Source: a bacterium (lineage in GTDB: Bacteria > Chloroflexota > Dormibacteria > UBA8260 > Bog-877). Taken from it: a stretch of 58,016 nucleotides of DNA. This document shows, one piece after another, positions 35,912 through 45,378 of this stretch; position 1 is the first letter of the stretch, and each line of letters begins with the position of its first letter. The stretch lies in assembly GCA_021802115.1 (NCBI GenBank), contig JAKABA010000010.1, positions 1 through 58,016 of the forward strand, given 5' to 3'. Position numbers and translations under genes: made by a program. The notes beneath the pieces were generated by a model. The model saw only the letters and a list, made by a program, of their open reading frames with translations, was not told the origin of the DNA and ran no database searches.

Positions 35912-37411
35912 ATGGCGAACACCAAGGACGCTGAATTGGCGGTGGCTGACATCGAGCCCGGCTCAGCGCAGATTCCGGCCGACGACGACGAGTTCTTGCG
36001 GATCGAGCTGAGGGGCCTGGAGCCGGTGCCGGAGGCGGCTCGCCACGGTCGGCCGAGGGAGCTCTTCTTCATCTGGGCAGGAGCCCTGTCGGACTTCTTC
36101 TCCCTCTTCGCCGGGGCGCTCCTGATCTCCGCTGCCGGACTGGGTTTCTGGGACGCGGCGCTGGTCCTGCTCGCGGGCGCGGCCGCCGGCGGCGCCCTTT
36201 TGGGGCTGCTTTCGGTGACCGGGGTCCGCAGCGGCGCCCCCCAGATCGTCCAATCGCGGATGGTGTTCGGGCGTCGGGGCGCGTTCGTGGGCGGCTTCCT
36301 GACCATGACCATTGCCATCGGCTGGTTCGCCTACGACTGCGCCATCGCGGTCACCACCACCCGGGCGCTGCCGGTCTTCAACGGCACCCCGCTGTGGGTG
36401 GCCGGGGCGCTCCTGGTGGCCATCGCCGGAGTGTCCTTCCTGGTGGCGGTCTACGGGCACCGCACGATCTCGGTCTTTCAGCACATCCAGGTGCCGGCCT
36501 TCCTGATCGTCTGCGGCGCCCTGGCGCTCTTCACCTTCCCCAGGTGGGATCTGCTCCTGCAGACCCATCTGGCGCTGGGTCCTCACCTGGCGGCGATGGC
36601 GCTGGGCTTCACTCTCACCTTCGCTCTGGTGGTGTCCTGGGTCACCTACTCCGCCGACTACTCCCGCTACCTGCCGGTGAAATCCGGCCGCGGGCGGGTC
36701 GCTCTCGCCAGCGGAGGCGGCAGCGTCGCCAGCCTGGTCGGCTGCGGGCTCCTGGGGGCCGCCATTCAGACCGCTGACCCAGGTCGCCTGCTGCCGAACC
36801 TGATCGTGGGCTCTGTGCCGGTAGCCTTTGCGTACTGCTTTGCGGCCTTCATAATTCTGGCCGAGCTCAGCTCCAACTACCTGAACGTCTACTCGGCCGC
36901 CCTATGTGCTCTGGCGATCGGGATCCGGGTCCGGCGCTGGCTAGCAGCCACCTTGGTGGGGGTCCTGGGCGGCCTGATCGCCGCCCTGGTCCTCTTTGCC
37001 GGCAGCGGCTTTCAGGGAAACTACGTCAACTTCCTCACGATCACCTATGTTTGGTTCCCCGCCTGGGCCATGGTGGTGATCCTGGATGGGTGGCTGGGGG
37101 CCAGCCGGGTGGACCCCCGGCAGCTGGTCTCCAGGCGGGGCTACTGGTTCCAGGGGGGCGTTCGCTGGACGGCGATGTGGCCCTTCCTGCTGGGCACCGT
37201 GGCCACCGTCCTCTTCTTCAACGAGCCGCCGCCACCCGGTGAGTGGGGTTTCGTGTCGCCGCTGGCCCAGCATCTCTTCCTCGGCCAGCCCGCCGACATC
37301 AGCTCGTTTGTCGGGGTGGCGGTCACCACCATCGCTTACCTCCTCTTCCGTCGTCGGGAGCGCCGTCTCGAGACCTCCGACGCCGGCCTGGCCGCCGTCG
37401 GGGCGCTCTGA
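35912..37411 (+). CDS. NCS1-family transporter, probable HMP/thiamine-precursor permease
   Basis: 499 residues, 12 hydrophobic segments. NCS1 marks: FFIWAGALSDFFSLFAGALL in segment one, SGAPQIVQSRMVFGRRGAF (the P-x-x-x-R-x-x-F-G-x-x-G loop), ALVVSWVTYSADYSRYLP and VFLWF-like ITYVWFPAWAMVVILDGWL. Annotators often call this cytosine permease; here the TPP riboswitch and thiD 1 nt downstream argue for hydroxymethylpyrimidine or thiamine uptake. ATG 35912 has GGAGG at 35902-35906, inside the predicted sequestering hairpin. Confidence 0.85.
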   Translation: MANTKDAELAVADIEPGSAQIPADDDEFLRIELRGLEPVPEAARHGRPRELFFIWAGALSDFFSLFAGALLISAAGLGFWDAALVLLAGAAAGGALLGLLSVTGVRSGAPQIVQSRMVFGRRGAFVGGFLTMTIAIGWFAYDCAIAVTTTRALPVFNGTPLWVAGALLVAIAGVSFLVAVYGHRTISVFQHIQVPAFLIVCGALALFTFPRWDLLLQTHLALGPHLAAMALGFTLTFALVVSWVTYSADYSRYLPVKSGRGRVALASGGGSVASLVGCGLLGAAIQTADPGRLLPNLIVGSVPVAFAYCFAAFIILAELSSNYLNVYSAALCALAIGIRVRRWLAATLVGVLGGLIAALVLFAGSGFQGNYVNFLTITYVWFPAWAMVVILDGWLGASRVDPRQLVSRRGYWFQGGVRWTAMWPFLLGTVATVLFFNEPPPPGEWGFVSPLAQHLFLGQPADISSFVGVAVTTIAYLLFRRRERRLETSDAGLAAVGAL

Positions 37412-38271
37412 TGGCCGCCGGCCTCGCCATCGCCTGCACCGTGGCCACCAGCGACAGCGGTGGCGGCGCCGGAATCCAGGCCGATCTCAAGAGCTTCGCC
37501 GCCGCCGGCGCTTACGGGGTCAGCGTGTTGGTGGCGCTGACCGCCCAGAACACCCTCGGAGTGACCGCTGTCCACGGCTTGCCTTTGGACTTTGTCACGG
37601 CGGAGTTCGCCGCTCTGGACGCCGACCTGCGGCCCCAGGCGGTCAAGACCGGGATGCTGTTCACGGCCGCCCACATCGAGCTGGTCGCCGAGCGCCTGGG
37701 GGAGCTTCCCTGGGGCCCTCTGGTGGTGGACCCGGTGATGGTGGCCAAGAGTGGCGACCGGCTGCTGGAGGAGGCGGCGGTGGACACCATGCGCCGGCTG
37801 CTCCTGCCCCTGGCCCACGTGGTCACCCCCAACTGGCCCGAGGCCGAGGCGCTCGCCGGACTGGCGATCGACTCCGAGGCCGCCGCCATCGCCGCGGGTC
37901 GGGCCATCTTGGAGCTGGGCCCGGAGTTCGTGGTCGTCAAGGGCGGCCACGCGCCCGGTGACCCTGTCGACCTGGTGGTGCACAGGGGGGGGGTGGAGCG
38001 GTTACCGGGGACCCGCATCGCCAGCCGCCACACCCATGGCACCGGATGCACGTTCTCGGCCGCGATCACGGCGCATCTGGCCCTGGGATTCACCACCGAG
38101 ATGGCGATCGCGAGGGCCAAGGAGTACGTCACCGCCGCCATCCGCCAGGCCCCCGGATTGGGGTCCGGGCACGGCCCCCTGGAACACTTTCCCCCCGAAT
38201 GGACGGGGCAAAAGCCCCCGCCCGGATCCGGGGAAGGCGGGGCCGCTTCCCGAAGGTCACGCTCGAATTGA
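37411..38271 (+). CDS. thiD: Hydroxymethylpyrimidine(-phosphate) kinase
   Basis: About 286 residues. Ribokinase-like ThiD motifs are DSGGGAGIQADLKSFAAAGA near the N-terminus, GVSVLVALTAQNT, PLVVDPVMVAKSG, VVTPNWPEAEALAG, and HTHGTGCTFSAAITAHLALG with the catalytic GTGCT anion hole. It phosphorylates HMP and HMP-P for thiamine synthesis. The ATG shares a base with the permease stop (TGATG), so the two are coupled and both are under the TPP riboswitch. The last 25 residues are a charged extension beyond the fold. Confidence 0.95.
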   Translation: MAAGLAIACTVATSDSGGGAGIQADLKSFAAAGAYGVSVLVALTAQNTLGVTAVHGLPLDFVTAEFAALDADLRPQAVKTGMLFTAAHIELVAERLGELPWGPLVVDPVMVAKSGDRLLEEAAVDTMRRLLLPLAHVVTPNWPEAEALAGLAIDSEAAAIAAGRAILELGPEFVVVKGGHAPGDPVDLVVHRGGVERLPGTRIASRHTHGTGCTFSAAITAHLALGFTTEMAIARAKEYVTAAIRQAPGLGSGHGPLEHFPPEWTGQKPPPGSGEGGAASRRSRSN

Positions 38272-38330
38272 GCATTCGGGAATGTCCCGGGTAGACTGCC
38301 CTTAGAGCGTCAGATCTGGAGGATCCACTC

Positions 38331-38930
38331 ATGGGGTTGTTACGCCGCAAGCAGCGGCCGATCGATAGGCTGGGGGCCTCCGCCGCCGATGCCGCCGGCG
38401 CGGTGGCCGAGGTCATAGGCACGGGGGTTCGGTCCGCGGGGGAGTCGATGGCGCCCGCGCTGGCCGCCGCCACCCACCAGGTCCCCGAGTTCGCTGGCAG
38501 ACTCGCCGAGCAGCTCCACCCGATGGCGGACAGCGCTCAGCGGCACGCCGTGGAGGCAGTTGAGATGGCTCGAGAGCGTTCCTCCGACCTGGCTGAGAAG
38601 GTGGTCCAGGCCGCCTATGAGGCGACCAAGTCGCTGCCCCCGGACACCCGCAAGCGGGTGCTCAGCTCGCTTGCCAAGACCGGGATCAAGCCCCCAGCTC
38701 AGAAGCGCCACGGGATCTCGAAGAAATGGATGGCCGCAGGGCTCTTCGCCGCCGCCGGAGTGGCCTTCCTATTCTCCGGCACAGTCCAGGACAAGGTCTA
38801 CGACCTGGTGGACCGCCTGCGCGGCGAGGACCTGGACACCCCGCTCGGCGGCTATCCACCGGTGGCGCCGACCACGACCAATGGCAGCCAGCCGGCCGCT
38901 CAGGAGAGCGAAACTTCTCCTCCGTCCTGA
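38331..38930 (+). CDS. Single-span membrane protein of unknown function
   Basis: 199 residues after GGAGGA (SD). The amphipathic Ala-rich helical region (1-125) contains VRSAGESMAPALAAATHQVP and KVVQAAYEATKSLPPDTRKR. One membrane helix lies at about 134-150 (WMAAGLFAAAGVAFLFSG), and a Pro/Thr/Ser-rich tail follows. The form is phasin- or YtxH-like: helical coat plus anchor. No enzyme motif. Compositionally normal, so a real gene. Confidence 0.65.
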   Translation: MGLLRRKQRPIDRLGASAADAAGAVAEVIGTGVRSAGESMAPALAAATHQVPEFAGRLAEQLHPMADSAQRHAVEAVEMARERSSDLAEKVVQAAYEATKSLPPDTRKRVLSSLAKTGIKPPAQKRHGISKKWMAAGLFAAAGVAFLFSGTVQDKVYDLVDRLRGEDLDTPLGGYPPVAPTTTNGSQPAAQESETSPPS

Positions 38931-38947
38931 GCGCTCGCGGCTGATTG

Positions 38948-39832
38948 ATGAGTCCGGTGACGGTGCCCTGGCTGGCGAGACCCGCCGGCAGGGGGACCGG
39001 ATGGCGAGAGCTTGCCGTGATTCTGGGCGGCGCCGCGATTGTGCTCCTCGTGCCCCGGATATTCGGAGACCCTCAGGGGGTTGACCCCGACGCCTGGCGG
39101 CTGACCGGATACTTTGCGGCCGTCACGGCGGCCAGCCTGCTGGTGCGCTCCCTGCGCTCCGTGGCCCCTCTCTCATTCGCCTTCCTGACCCTCGGCCTGC
39201 CCTTCTCCACCTGGCTGTGGCTGTTGGGCTACGCGGGGCCGGCACCGGGGCTGATCGGCGGCCCTGACAGTCTGGCTCGCAACGCCTTCGCCGGGGTCGC
39301 GGAGATGGTGCTCGCCCTGGCGATGGCGGCCTGCTTTCACTACTTCACCCCGGCTCCTCGGCCCAACCTCCGGCTCTGGGCGCGGCCGACCTTGCTCACG
39401 CTGGCCATGGGGGTCGGCGGCTCGCTGCTGTTCCTGGCCATCGGCTTCGCGCTGCCCGCGCCCCTGCTGGGCCGCGAGGGCGTTCCCCTGCTGGCGCTCA
39501 ACGGCTCCGCCGCCGTGGCCCTTGGAATAGCCAACGCCACCAGCGCGATCGCCCAGGAGATCCAGTTCCGCGGGGTGCTGATGTCGGCACTGGAGCGGCA
39601 ACAGAGCCCCCTGGTCGCCATGCTCTCTCAGGGAGTGATCTTCGGAGTTGCCCACATCGCCATCCAGTACGAGGGGCCCGCCGCGAGCTTCATCCCGATC
39701 GTGATTCTCCTGGGCTGGCTTTGGGGTTGGATGAGCGTTCGCAGCCGCAGCCTGCTGCCGGCCATGCTGGTCCACATCGTGGCCGACTTCTTCATCCTGG
39801 CGGTGGTGGTGAGCGGACTCTACGGTGGTTGA
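38948..39832 (+). CDS. CPBP-family intramembrane metalloprotease homologue
   Basis: About 294 residues, eight membrane segments. The CPBP/Rce1 motifs are recognisable: AQEIQFRGVL (203-208, usual EExxxR but with Gln for the first Glu), FGVAH (H236) and VHIVAD (H276, D280). The family cleaves or protects membrane proteins and peptides. Loss of the first Glu, the catalytic base in Rce1-type enzymes, makes proteolysis doubtful. ATG 38948 lacks an SD. The stop overlaps the next gene's GTG. Confidence 0.8.
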   Translation: MSPVTVPWLARPAGRGTGWRELAVILGGAAIVLLVPRIFGDPQGVDPDAWRLTGYFAAVTAASLLVRSLRSVAPLSFAFLTLGLPFSTWLWLLGYAGPAPGLIGGPDSLARNAFAGVAEMVLALAMAACFHYFTPAPRPNLRLWARPTLLTLAMGVGGSLLFLAIGFALPAPLLGREGVPLLALNGSAAVALGIANATSAIAQEIQFRGVLMSALERQQSPLVAMLSQGVIFGVAHIAIQYEGPAASFIPIVILLGWLWGWMSVRSRSLLPAMLVHIVADFFILAVVVSGLYGG

Positions 39833-40949
39833 CCCAAGGCGCCGCCGTTGGCTCGCCGCGACGCTCTCAGCCGGCCTCGGGCTGGCTCTGGTGGGGCTGG
39901 TGACAGCTCCTGTCGAGGCGGCCTCGCCGTGGTGGGCGGCGGCTCCAGGTCCGGCTCACGCCTGGACCCAGATCGCCTCTGACTCTGGCGATCTAACTCT
40001 GGCCATCTCGCATGGGGCCGCCGCCTGGCTGAATCCCATGACCGGCTGGTTTCAGCCAGTTGCGGGGGGCGGCGCAGCGGCCTACGTGGCAGCGCATGGC
40101 AGCTCCGGCCTGGTCCTTCTCCGTGACGGGCGTCTGCTGGCTACCCAAGCCGGAGGTTCCGCCCACTTCCTGCAACTTCTTCCCGGGCGACCCAGCGGCC
40201 TTGGGATCGGCCCCGGCCGCCGCCCCATGGTGGTGGTGGCGACATCCCAGGGCCTCTTCTGGGGCGAGCTGGACTCCCCGCTCTCGCACCGGCTTGCGGT
40301 GCGCGCGGGCGCGACCCCCATCCAGCTGACCTCTCCGGTGAGCGCCGGAGCGCCCTTCGTGGTGGTGGCGGAGAACGGGGAGCTGCTGTTTCTCGGCGCC
40401 GACGGGCGCCTGCAGCTGAGCGTCGGCGCGCCGAGGCTGGGGTCTGACCCGGTGGTGGCGGAGCTGGGCGACGGGGAGCTCTTGGCGGGGGGCCGCAGTG
40501 GTCTGATTTGGGGCCTGTTGGGGAGGGGCTGGCAGCCGGTCTTCCAACTCTTGCCATACGGGGGCATCGGAGGGGTGCCGAATCTGACCGCGATGATCTC
40601 GGACGGGCCCACCGCCGCCTACCTCAGCACTGACGGATTCGGCACCATGCTCACGCCCGACGGCGGCTACACCTGGTACCGGGCGGCTCCTCCGGCCGGG
40701 GACGTGCTCGGCCTGGCCACGCTGGGCCCGGTGTTCGCCGCCCGCCCGAGTGGGGTGGTTGTGGCGGCGACTCCGGGCGGGCTCTTCCTGCACCGCCTGC
40801 AGGCGCTGCCGGGGCCGCCCAACTACCGCGGAGCCGGCCTGGAGGGACAGATCCTGGGCACCGCTGGGGTCACGGTGGTGACGGCAGCCCTGGCGATCCT
40901 GCTGCTGTGGTGGCCGCGGCGCCACGACCGGCGCCGACTGTTCGTATGA
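39825..40949 (+). CDS. Secreted beta-propeller-like protein with C-terminal anchor
   Basis: 374 residues: signal peptide RRRWLAATLSAGLGLALVGL, then short repeats of Gly-turn-strand pattern (VVVATSQGLFWGELD, VVVAENGELLFLGADGRL, AAYLSTDGFGTMLTPDGGYT) resembling Asp-box or propeller blades. A C-terminal membrane helix (VTVVTAALAILLLWW) followed by RRHDRRR anchors it outside. No catalytic residue is identifiable. GTG 39825 overlaps the protease-homologue stop by 8 nt, so they are likely co-expressed. Confidence 0.72.
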   Translation: MVDPRRRRWLAATLSAGLGLALVGLVTAPVEAASPWWAAAPGPAHAWTQIASDSGDLTLAISHGAAAWLNPMTGWFQPVAGGGAAAYVAAHGSSGLVLLRDGRLLATQAGGSAHFLQLLPGRPSGLGIGPGRRPMVVVATSQGLFWGELDSPLSHRLAVRAGATPIQLTSPVSAGAPFVVVAENGELLFLGADGRLQLSVGAPRLGSDPVVAELGDGELLAGGRSGLIWGLLGRGWQPVFQLLPYGGIGGVPNLTAMISDGPTAAYLSTDGFGTMLTPDGGYTWYRAAPPAGDVLGLATLGPVFAARPSGVVVAATPGGLFLHRLQALPGPPNYRGAGLEGQILGTAGVTVVTAALAILLLWWPRRHDRRRLFV

Positions 40950-41009
40950 TCGCACCCAGGAGATCGGGGGTGGCGCCTTCTATCAGCCGGTGATGCCAGG
41001 AGGGTGGGC

Positions 41010-43529
41010 GTGAAGGCGGTGGTGATGGCCGGAGGCGAGGGCAGTCGCCTGCGCCCGCTCACCAGCCGCCGGCCGAAGCCGCTGGTGCCGGTGGTGGGGC
41101 GTCCCTGCCTGGAGCACGTTCTCCGGCTGTTGCGCCGCCATGGCATCACCGAGGTGGTCATCACCCTGCAGTACCTGGGAGCCAGCATCCGCAACTACTT
41201 TGGCGATGGCTCCGAGCTGGGAATGCATCTGGAGTATGCGGTCGAGGACCGTCCCCTGGGCACCGCCGGCAGCGTCAAGAACGCCGCCCAACTTCTGGAC
41301 GGCACCTTCCTTGTGATCAGCGGCGACGCCCTGACCGACATCGACCTCAGCCAGGCCCTTGCCTTCCACCGCGAGCGGAAGTCGCGGGCCACGATCGTGC
41401 TCTCCAAGGTGGGCAACCCGCTCGAATACGGGGTGGTGGTGACCGGGGCTGACGGGCGCATCGAGCGCTTTTTGGAGAAGCCGAGTTGGGGGGAGGTCTT
41501 CAGCGACCAGGTCAACACTGGCATCTACGTGATCGAACCGGAGGTGTTGGACTACATTCCCGCCGACCAGTCGTGCGACTGGTCCCAGGACGTCTTCCCG
41601 GAGATGGTGCGACGCCAGGACTCGCTCTGGGCGGTCGTGGGGCGAGGTTACTGGTGCGACATCGGCAGCATCCAGAGCTACCTGCAGGCCAACTGGGACG
41701 CCCTCGAGGGCCGGGTCCAGTGCGAGATCGCGGGCCGTCGGGTGGGCGACTCCCAGTGGGTCAGCGAGGGCGCCGAGGTGGCCGCGTCGGCCCATATCGA
41801 GGGCCCCGTGTTCATCGGCCGCGACGCGGTGGTGGGTGCCGAGGCGTTCCTGAACGGGCCGGTGGTGCTCGACCGCTTCGCAGTGGTCAGCGGCGGGGCC
41901 AAGATCAGCAGCAGCGTCATCTGGCCCCAGGCCTACCTCGGCGAGCGGTCCCGGCTGCGCCAGGCGGTGGTGTGCAGCGCCGCCACCATCAAGCCGGACG
42001 TGCTCCTGGACGACGGCAGCGTGATCGGTGACGACTGCACCATCGGGTCCGGGTCGGTCGTGGAGCAGGGGGTTAGGATATGGCCCGGCAAGGACATCGA
42101 GCCGGGCTCGACGGTGCACGAGTCGGTGATCTGGGCCGGTACCTGGCGCTCGGCGCTCTTCGGGTCAGCCGGGCTGACCGGGCTGATCAACGTGCAGCTG
42201 ACCCCCGAGTGGTGCGCCCGGTTGGGAGCCGCCTGGGCTGCCACCCACCCCCGAGGCGCCGAGTTGGCCATCTGCCGTGACCGCAGCCCGGGATCCCGGA
42301 TGATCAAGCGGGCGATGATCTCGGGCATGCTCTCGGCGGGGGCGGCGGTGGTGGACCTGAGCGAGCTGCCGGTGCCGGTGACCTGCCACTACACCCGGGA
42401 CTCGGCGGTGGTGGGCTCGGTCCACATCGTGGCCTCGCCTCTCGACCCCCGCTCCGCCGATATCGAGGTTCTCGACGAGCAGGGCATGGCCCTGGACCGG
42501 CGGCAGGAGCGCAAGCTGGAGAACACCTTCTTCCGGGAGGACTTTCGGCGGGTGGTGCCGCGCGAGATCAGTGGCATCGCCTACCCCGAAGGAGTGCATT
42601 CGTCGTACGTGCGTGCGGTCCTGGGCGGGCTGGATCTGGACCGGGTCCGGGCCGCCCACCCACGGGTTCTGATCGACTTCGGGTTCGGGAGCGCATCCAT
42701 GGTGCTCCCCCACTTGCTCCATGAGGCCCAGATCCAGACCATTTCCCTGCGCTCCGGCTTCGAGGAGGAGGCCTTTGCGTCACCGGTGCCGCGTGATCCG
42801 GACGAGGAGTTGCAGCAGGCGGCCAGCATCACCAAGACCGTCTCGGCCGCGGTCGGGGCCCGCATCGACCCGGCCGGCCAGCGCCTCTACCTGATCGACG
42901 ACGAGGGCCAGGTCTTCGACCACCAGGACGCCATCTGCCTGCTGGCCATGATGTCCCTGCGGGCCCATCCGGGCAGCACCGTGGTGGCACCGGTCTCCGC
43001 CCCCTGGATGCTGGAGCGGGTGGTCGCCCAGACGGAGGGGCGCCTGCTGCCGGCCAAAGCTGACATCGCCTCCGTGATCCGGCTGGCGGCTCGTAGCGGG
43101 GCCGCGCTGGGAGCCGACGGCACTGGAGGCTTCGTGTGGCCCGCCCACCTGGCCGCCTACGACGCCATGTTCACTCTTCTGGCCGCCATCCAGCTCATGG
43201 TGGAGCTTGGCGAAGGGCTCTCTCAGCTGCGCCGCCAGCTTCCGGTTGGCTTTCACCTGCAACGGGAGGTGGCCTGTCCCTGGGATGTCAAAGGCGAGGT
43301 GATGCGGCTGATGGTGGAGGCCCACCGTCAGGACCGGGTGGACCTCACCGACGGCCTCAAGGTGAGGCGTGATGACGGCTTCACCCTGGTCCTGCCGGAT
43401 GCCGATGCCCCACGGTACAAGGTGATCTCCTCGGGAGCCGACGCGGTCGCAGCCGAGCGATCCCTGGAGGAATTCGCCGCGGAGCTCCAGGCCACCGTCC
43501 AGGGGAGTGTCGGACCCGCCGCCTCGTAG
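41010..43529 (+). CDS. NDP-sugar pyrophosphorylase fused to a degenerate phosphomannomutase domain
   Basis: About 839 residues from GTG 41010 (AGGAGGG 5 nt upstream). Residues 1-235 are an RmlA/ManC-type nucleotidyltransferase ([62 protein letters not shown]). Residues about 250-370 are left-handed beta-helix hexapeptides. Residues about 375-835 form a phosphohexomutase fold. In the mutase part the Ser loop survives as VASPLDPR, but the Mg loop is LIDDEGQVF instead of DGDADR and the phosphate-binding RPSGTEP is replaced by LPDADAPRY. Thus it makes GDP-mannose or a related NDP-sugar, while the mutase is likely non-catalytic. Confidence 0.88.
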   Translation: MKAVVMAGGEGSRLRPLTSRRPKPLVPVVGRPCLEHVLRLLRRHGITEVVITLQYLGASIRNYFGDGSELGMHLEYAVEDRPLGTAGSVKNAAQLLDGTFLVISGDALTDIDLSQALAFHRERKSRATIVLSKVGNPLEYGVVVTGADGRIERFLEKPSWGEVFSDQVNTGIYVIEPEVLDYIPADQSCDWSQDVFPEMVRRQDSLWAVVGRGYWCDIGSIQSYLQANWDALEGRVQCEIAGRRVGDSQWVSEGAEVAASAHIEGPVFIGRDAVVGAEAFLNGPVVLDRFAVVSGGAKISSSVIWPQAYLGERSRLRQAVVCSAATIKPDVLLDDGSVIGDDCTIGSGSVVEQGVRIWPGKDIEPGSTVHESVIWAGTWRSALFGSAGLTGLINVQLTPEWCARLGAAWAATHPRGAELAICRDRSPGSRMIKRAMISGMLSAGAAVVDLSELPVPVTCHYTRDSAVVGSVHIVASPLDPRSADIEVLDEQGMALDRRQERKLENTFFREDFRRVVPREISGIAYPEGVHSSYVRAVLGGLDLDRVRAAHPRVLIDFGFGSASMVLPHLLHEAQIQTISLRSGFEEEAFASPVPRDPDEELQQAASITKTVSAAVGARIDPAGQRLYLIDDEGQVFDHQDAICLLAMMSLRAHPGSTVVAPVSAPWMLERVVAQTEGRLLPAKADIASVIRLAARSGAALGADGTGGFVWPAHLAAYDAMFTLLAAIQLMVELGEGLSQLRRQLPVGFHLQREVACPWDVKGEVMRLMVEAHRQDRVDLTDGLKVRRDDGFTLVLPDADAPRYKVISSGADAVAAERSLEEFAAELQATVQGSVGPAAS

Positions 43530-43538
43530 CGGCCGCGG

Positions 43539-43817
43539 TCAGTCGACGCCGAGATCGTAGGCCGCCGAGAGCTCCTCTTTGTTGTAGCGGCGCATGGCCA
43601 GGTGGGTGCTGGTGGCGATGATGCCGTCGAGGAGGGCGAGGTGGTCCTGGACCAGGTCCGCCAGGCCCTCCAGGTCGGCGACCGCAACCTTCGCGATGAA
43701 GTCCACCTCTCCGGTCGTGGTGTAGACCTCGGTCACTCCGGGGCAGGCCGCCAGCTGGGGCCCGAGGGTGCCGAGGCTCTCCCTCTCCGCGTTGATGAGC
43801 AAGAAGGCGGTGATCAT
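43539..43817 (-). CDS. Stand-alone Lrp/AsnC ligand-binding (RAM) domain protein
   Basis: 92 residues. ITAFLLINAERESLGTLGPQ, CPGVTEVYTTTGEVDFIAKV, LADLVQDHLALLDGIIATST fits the AsnC C-terminal effector-binding ferredoxin-like domain without a DNA-binding HTH. Such orphan SMARAC/RAM proteins bind amino acids and may partner full-length Lrp. The ATG has GGGAG 8-9 nt upstream. Convergent with the sugar gene. Confidence 0.87.
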   Translation of the reverse strand: MITAFLLINAERESLGTLGPQLAACPGVTEVYTTTGEVDFIAKVAVADLEGLADLVQDHLALLDGIIATSTHLAMRRYNKEELSAAYDLGVD

Positions 43818-43888
43818 AAAAGGGTCTCCCTTGAGGTCCGATGCCGGGGGCCGACGCTACCACACTGCCGCGATATACTCCGACCCAG

Positions 43889-43964
43889 GCGGGAGTAGCT
43901 CAGTTGGCAGAGCGTCTGCTTCCCAAGCAGAAGGTCGCCGGTTCGAACCCGGTCTCCCGCTCCA
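43889..43964 (+). tRNA. tRNA-Gly (anticodon CCC)
   Basis: A complete cloverleaf: acceptor GCGGGAG pairs with CTCCCGC, D-arm GCTCAGTTGGCAGAGC, anticodon stem TCTGC/GCAGA with loop TTCCCAA (CCC), and T-arm GCCGG-TTCGAAC-CCGGT. The discriminator T and CCA are encoded. TATACT (43874-43879) is the -10. Confidence 0.97.
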
Positions 43965-44069
43965 AAGCGAACTTTCGAGTTCAATGACAGCATCTGCTGG
44001 TGCTGATAGGGCCGCTGAAGCAGCCTGAAATAGATCCAAAATCCAACACCTGACGGCGATCCGAGACCG

Positions 44070-44438
44070 TCACACGCCGCCCAGCGGACCGATCCAGCGC
44101 TCACTTCCGATCAGCCCGTCTGGGTGGCTGCGAAGAACGCGTTCGATGGCGCCAGCCAGTGCGGAAACGGCAGTGCGGGTGCGGGTGTGCGACGAGGGCA
44201 GCAAGATCAGACCGCCGTGCGTCCGACCTTGTGCGAGCCACTCGGCTGCTAGCGGACGGAAGTCCTTGATGTTGTGCGTGACCACGGCCCGACCCTCGAT
44301 GCGCGCGGCCTCAAGGATCATCCTGTCGCTGAGGCCGACCAGGTCGCCGCGATCGGCCACTGCCACGACGTCATACCCTGCTCGGCGCAGCAATTCCGCG
44401 ATCTGTGGGGAGAGATGTTCATCCAGTAGGGCGCTCAC
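44070..44438 (-). CDS. DUF5615-type PIN-like toxin
   Basis: 122 residues beginning MSALLDEHLSPQIAELLRRA and YDVVAVADRGDLVGLSDRMI, with VVTHNIKDFRPLA. This matches the short DUF5615/Mut7-C-like PIN family, with an acidic D-E pair near the N-terminus, an internal Asp and the HNxxDF motif. It is translated after its DUF433-like partner with a 4-nt overlap. Probably an RNase toxin. Confidence 0.85.
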   Translation of the reverse strand: MSALLDEHLSPQIAELLRRAGYDVVAVADRGDLVGLSDRMILEAARIEGRAVVTHNIKDFRPLAAEWLAQGRTHGGLILLPSSHTRTRTAVSALAGAIERVLRSHPDGLIGSERWIGPLGGV

Positions 44439-44848
44439 GTAGCCAGAGCGCGCTCTGCGGCTAAGGCCGACGCGCGCCCGCGCTGGTACTCGGCCTCGTT
44501 GAGCGCGATCTCCTCGTCGATCTCGACCCGGTACTCACCGTAGTAGGCCGCCGCCGCCTCAACCAGCCCGGTCGGGACCTGAAGGTAATCGGCTGCCCGT
44601 GCCATTGATCCGCGGTTGTCGCGGATCGTGGCTATGACCTCCCAGACATCCAGTCCTCGGCCAAGCAGGCTAGCGCGGCGCCCACTCGGCCCATCGAGAA
44701 AATGGATCAGGGGATGTGCATCGTGGCGCAGCCCCTCGTCAACGTAGCGCTGTGCCAGGGTGCGCTCAGGAAGACCAGCGCGGCGCGCCCACTCTACGAG
44801 CCGCTGCCGCGTGGCTGGCGCCAGCCGCAAGGTGTAATGGTCACTCAC
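44435..44848 (-). CDS. DUF433-family antitoxin with N-terminal RHH-like helix
   Basis: 137 residues from GTG 44848. The N-terminal SDHYTLRLAPATRQRLVEWA with RTLAQRYVDEGLRHD is ribbon-helix-helix-like. The C-terminal RGLDVWEVIATIRDNRGSMA and YLQVPTGLVEAAAAYYGEYR is the DUF433 helix-turn-helix region usual beside DUF5615 toxins. TACACT (44861-44856) ends 7 nt before the GTG, with no SD: a leaderless promoter. Repeated CACAGTG elements lie upstream. The frame to 45151 is not needed. Confidence 0.83.
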   Translation of the reverse strand: MSDHYTLRLAPATRQRLVEWARRAGLPERTLAQRYVDEGLRHDAHPLIHFLDGPSGRRASLLGRGLDVWEVIATIRDNRGSMARAADYLQVPTGLVEAAAAYYGEYRVEIDEEIALNEAEYQRGRASALAAERALAT

Positions 44849-45132
44849 ACCGGGAAGTGTACCACAGTGTGTCACTCCGTGGCACAGTGGCGGCGGACGC
44901 TGGCTCAATTGCCGATGGGGTGGCCTCCTTCGAACCTCAATTTGGAGGCGGAGCGGAGGAAGTTCACCAGCGCTGTCGGAAGGCCCTTGGCGCCTGGCAA
45001 CGTGGGTCATGTCCCGTGTGTTGGTGTAAAGAGCGACACATGACCGGCCGGGCTCTTGGCCGGACGGCGAAAACACTGCAGACGACCGGCGGTTGCGCCT
45101 GACTGGAACTGGGCATCTGCGCACAACGATGC

Positions 45133-45144
45133 TAAGATGCTGAT
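45133..45144 (+). promoter_or_regulatory. Leaderless -10 of the PIN/antitoxin operon
   Basis: TAAGAT (45133-45138) ends 6 nt before GTG 45145 and no SD precedes it. Confidence 0.5.
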
Positions 45145-45375
45145 GTGTCAAAGACTCGTACCACTCTCACGATCGACGAAGACGTTCTGCGTGCCGTGAG
45201 GGTGCGTGCGGCCCGCACTGGACAGGGCGATAGTGCGGTGATCGAGGCGGCAATCCGGCGCGATCTGGGCCTGGACCTCCTCGACCGTCTGTGGGCTCGC
45301 AACAACCTCAAGGAGGGAGAGGCGATGGAGCTGGCCGTCGAGGCGCAACACCACACTCGGCGCGCCACGCGCTGA
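45145..45375 (+). CDS. Small CopG/RHH-like antitoxin
   Basis: 76 residues: MSKTRTTLTIDEDVLRAVRV, RAARTGQGDSAVIEAAIRRD. A ribbon-helix-helix N-terminus, then a short acidic linker and His/Arg-rich tail. It starts a two-gene operon with a PIN-family toxin 3 nt downstream. The promoter is leaderless in appearance. Confidence 0.87.
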   Translation: MSKTRTTLTIDEDVLRAVRVRAARTGQGDSAVIEAAIRRDLGLDLLDRLWARNNLKEGEAMELAVEAQHHTRRATR

Positions 45376-45378
45376 GCC

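Noticed and set aside
35912..37411. Cytosine permease (codB) name for the NCS1 gene
   Set aside because: The TPP riboswitch and the coupled thiD gene point to a thiamine precursor instead, so no codB symbol is given.
43814..44104. Minus frame reading RVRTGDLLLGKQTLCQLSYS across the tRNA
   Set aside because: This is the well-known false ORF produced by translating a tRNA antisense; no independent evidence.
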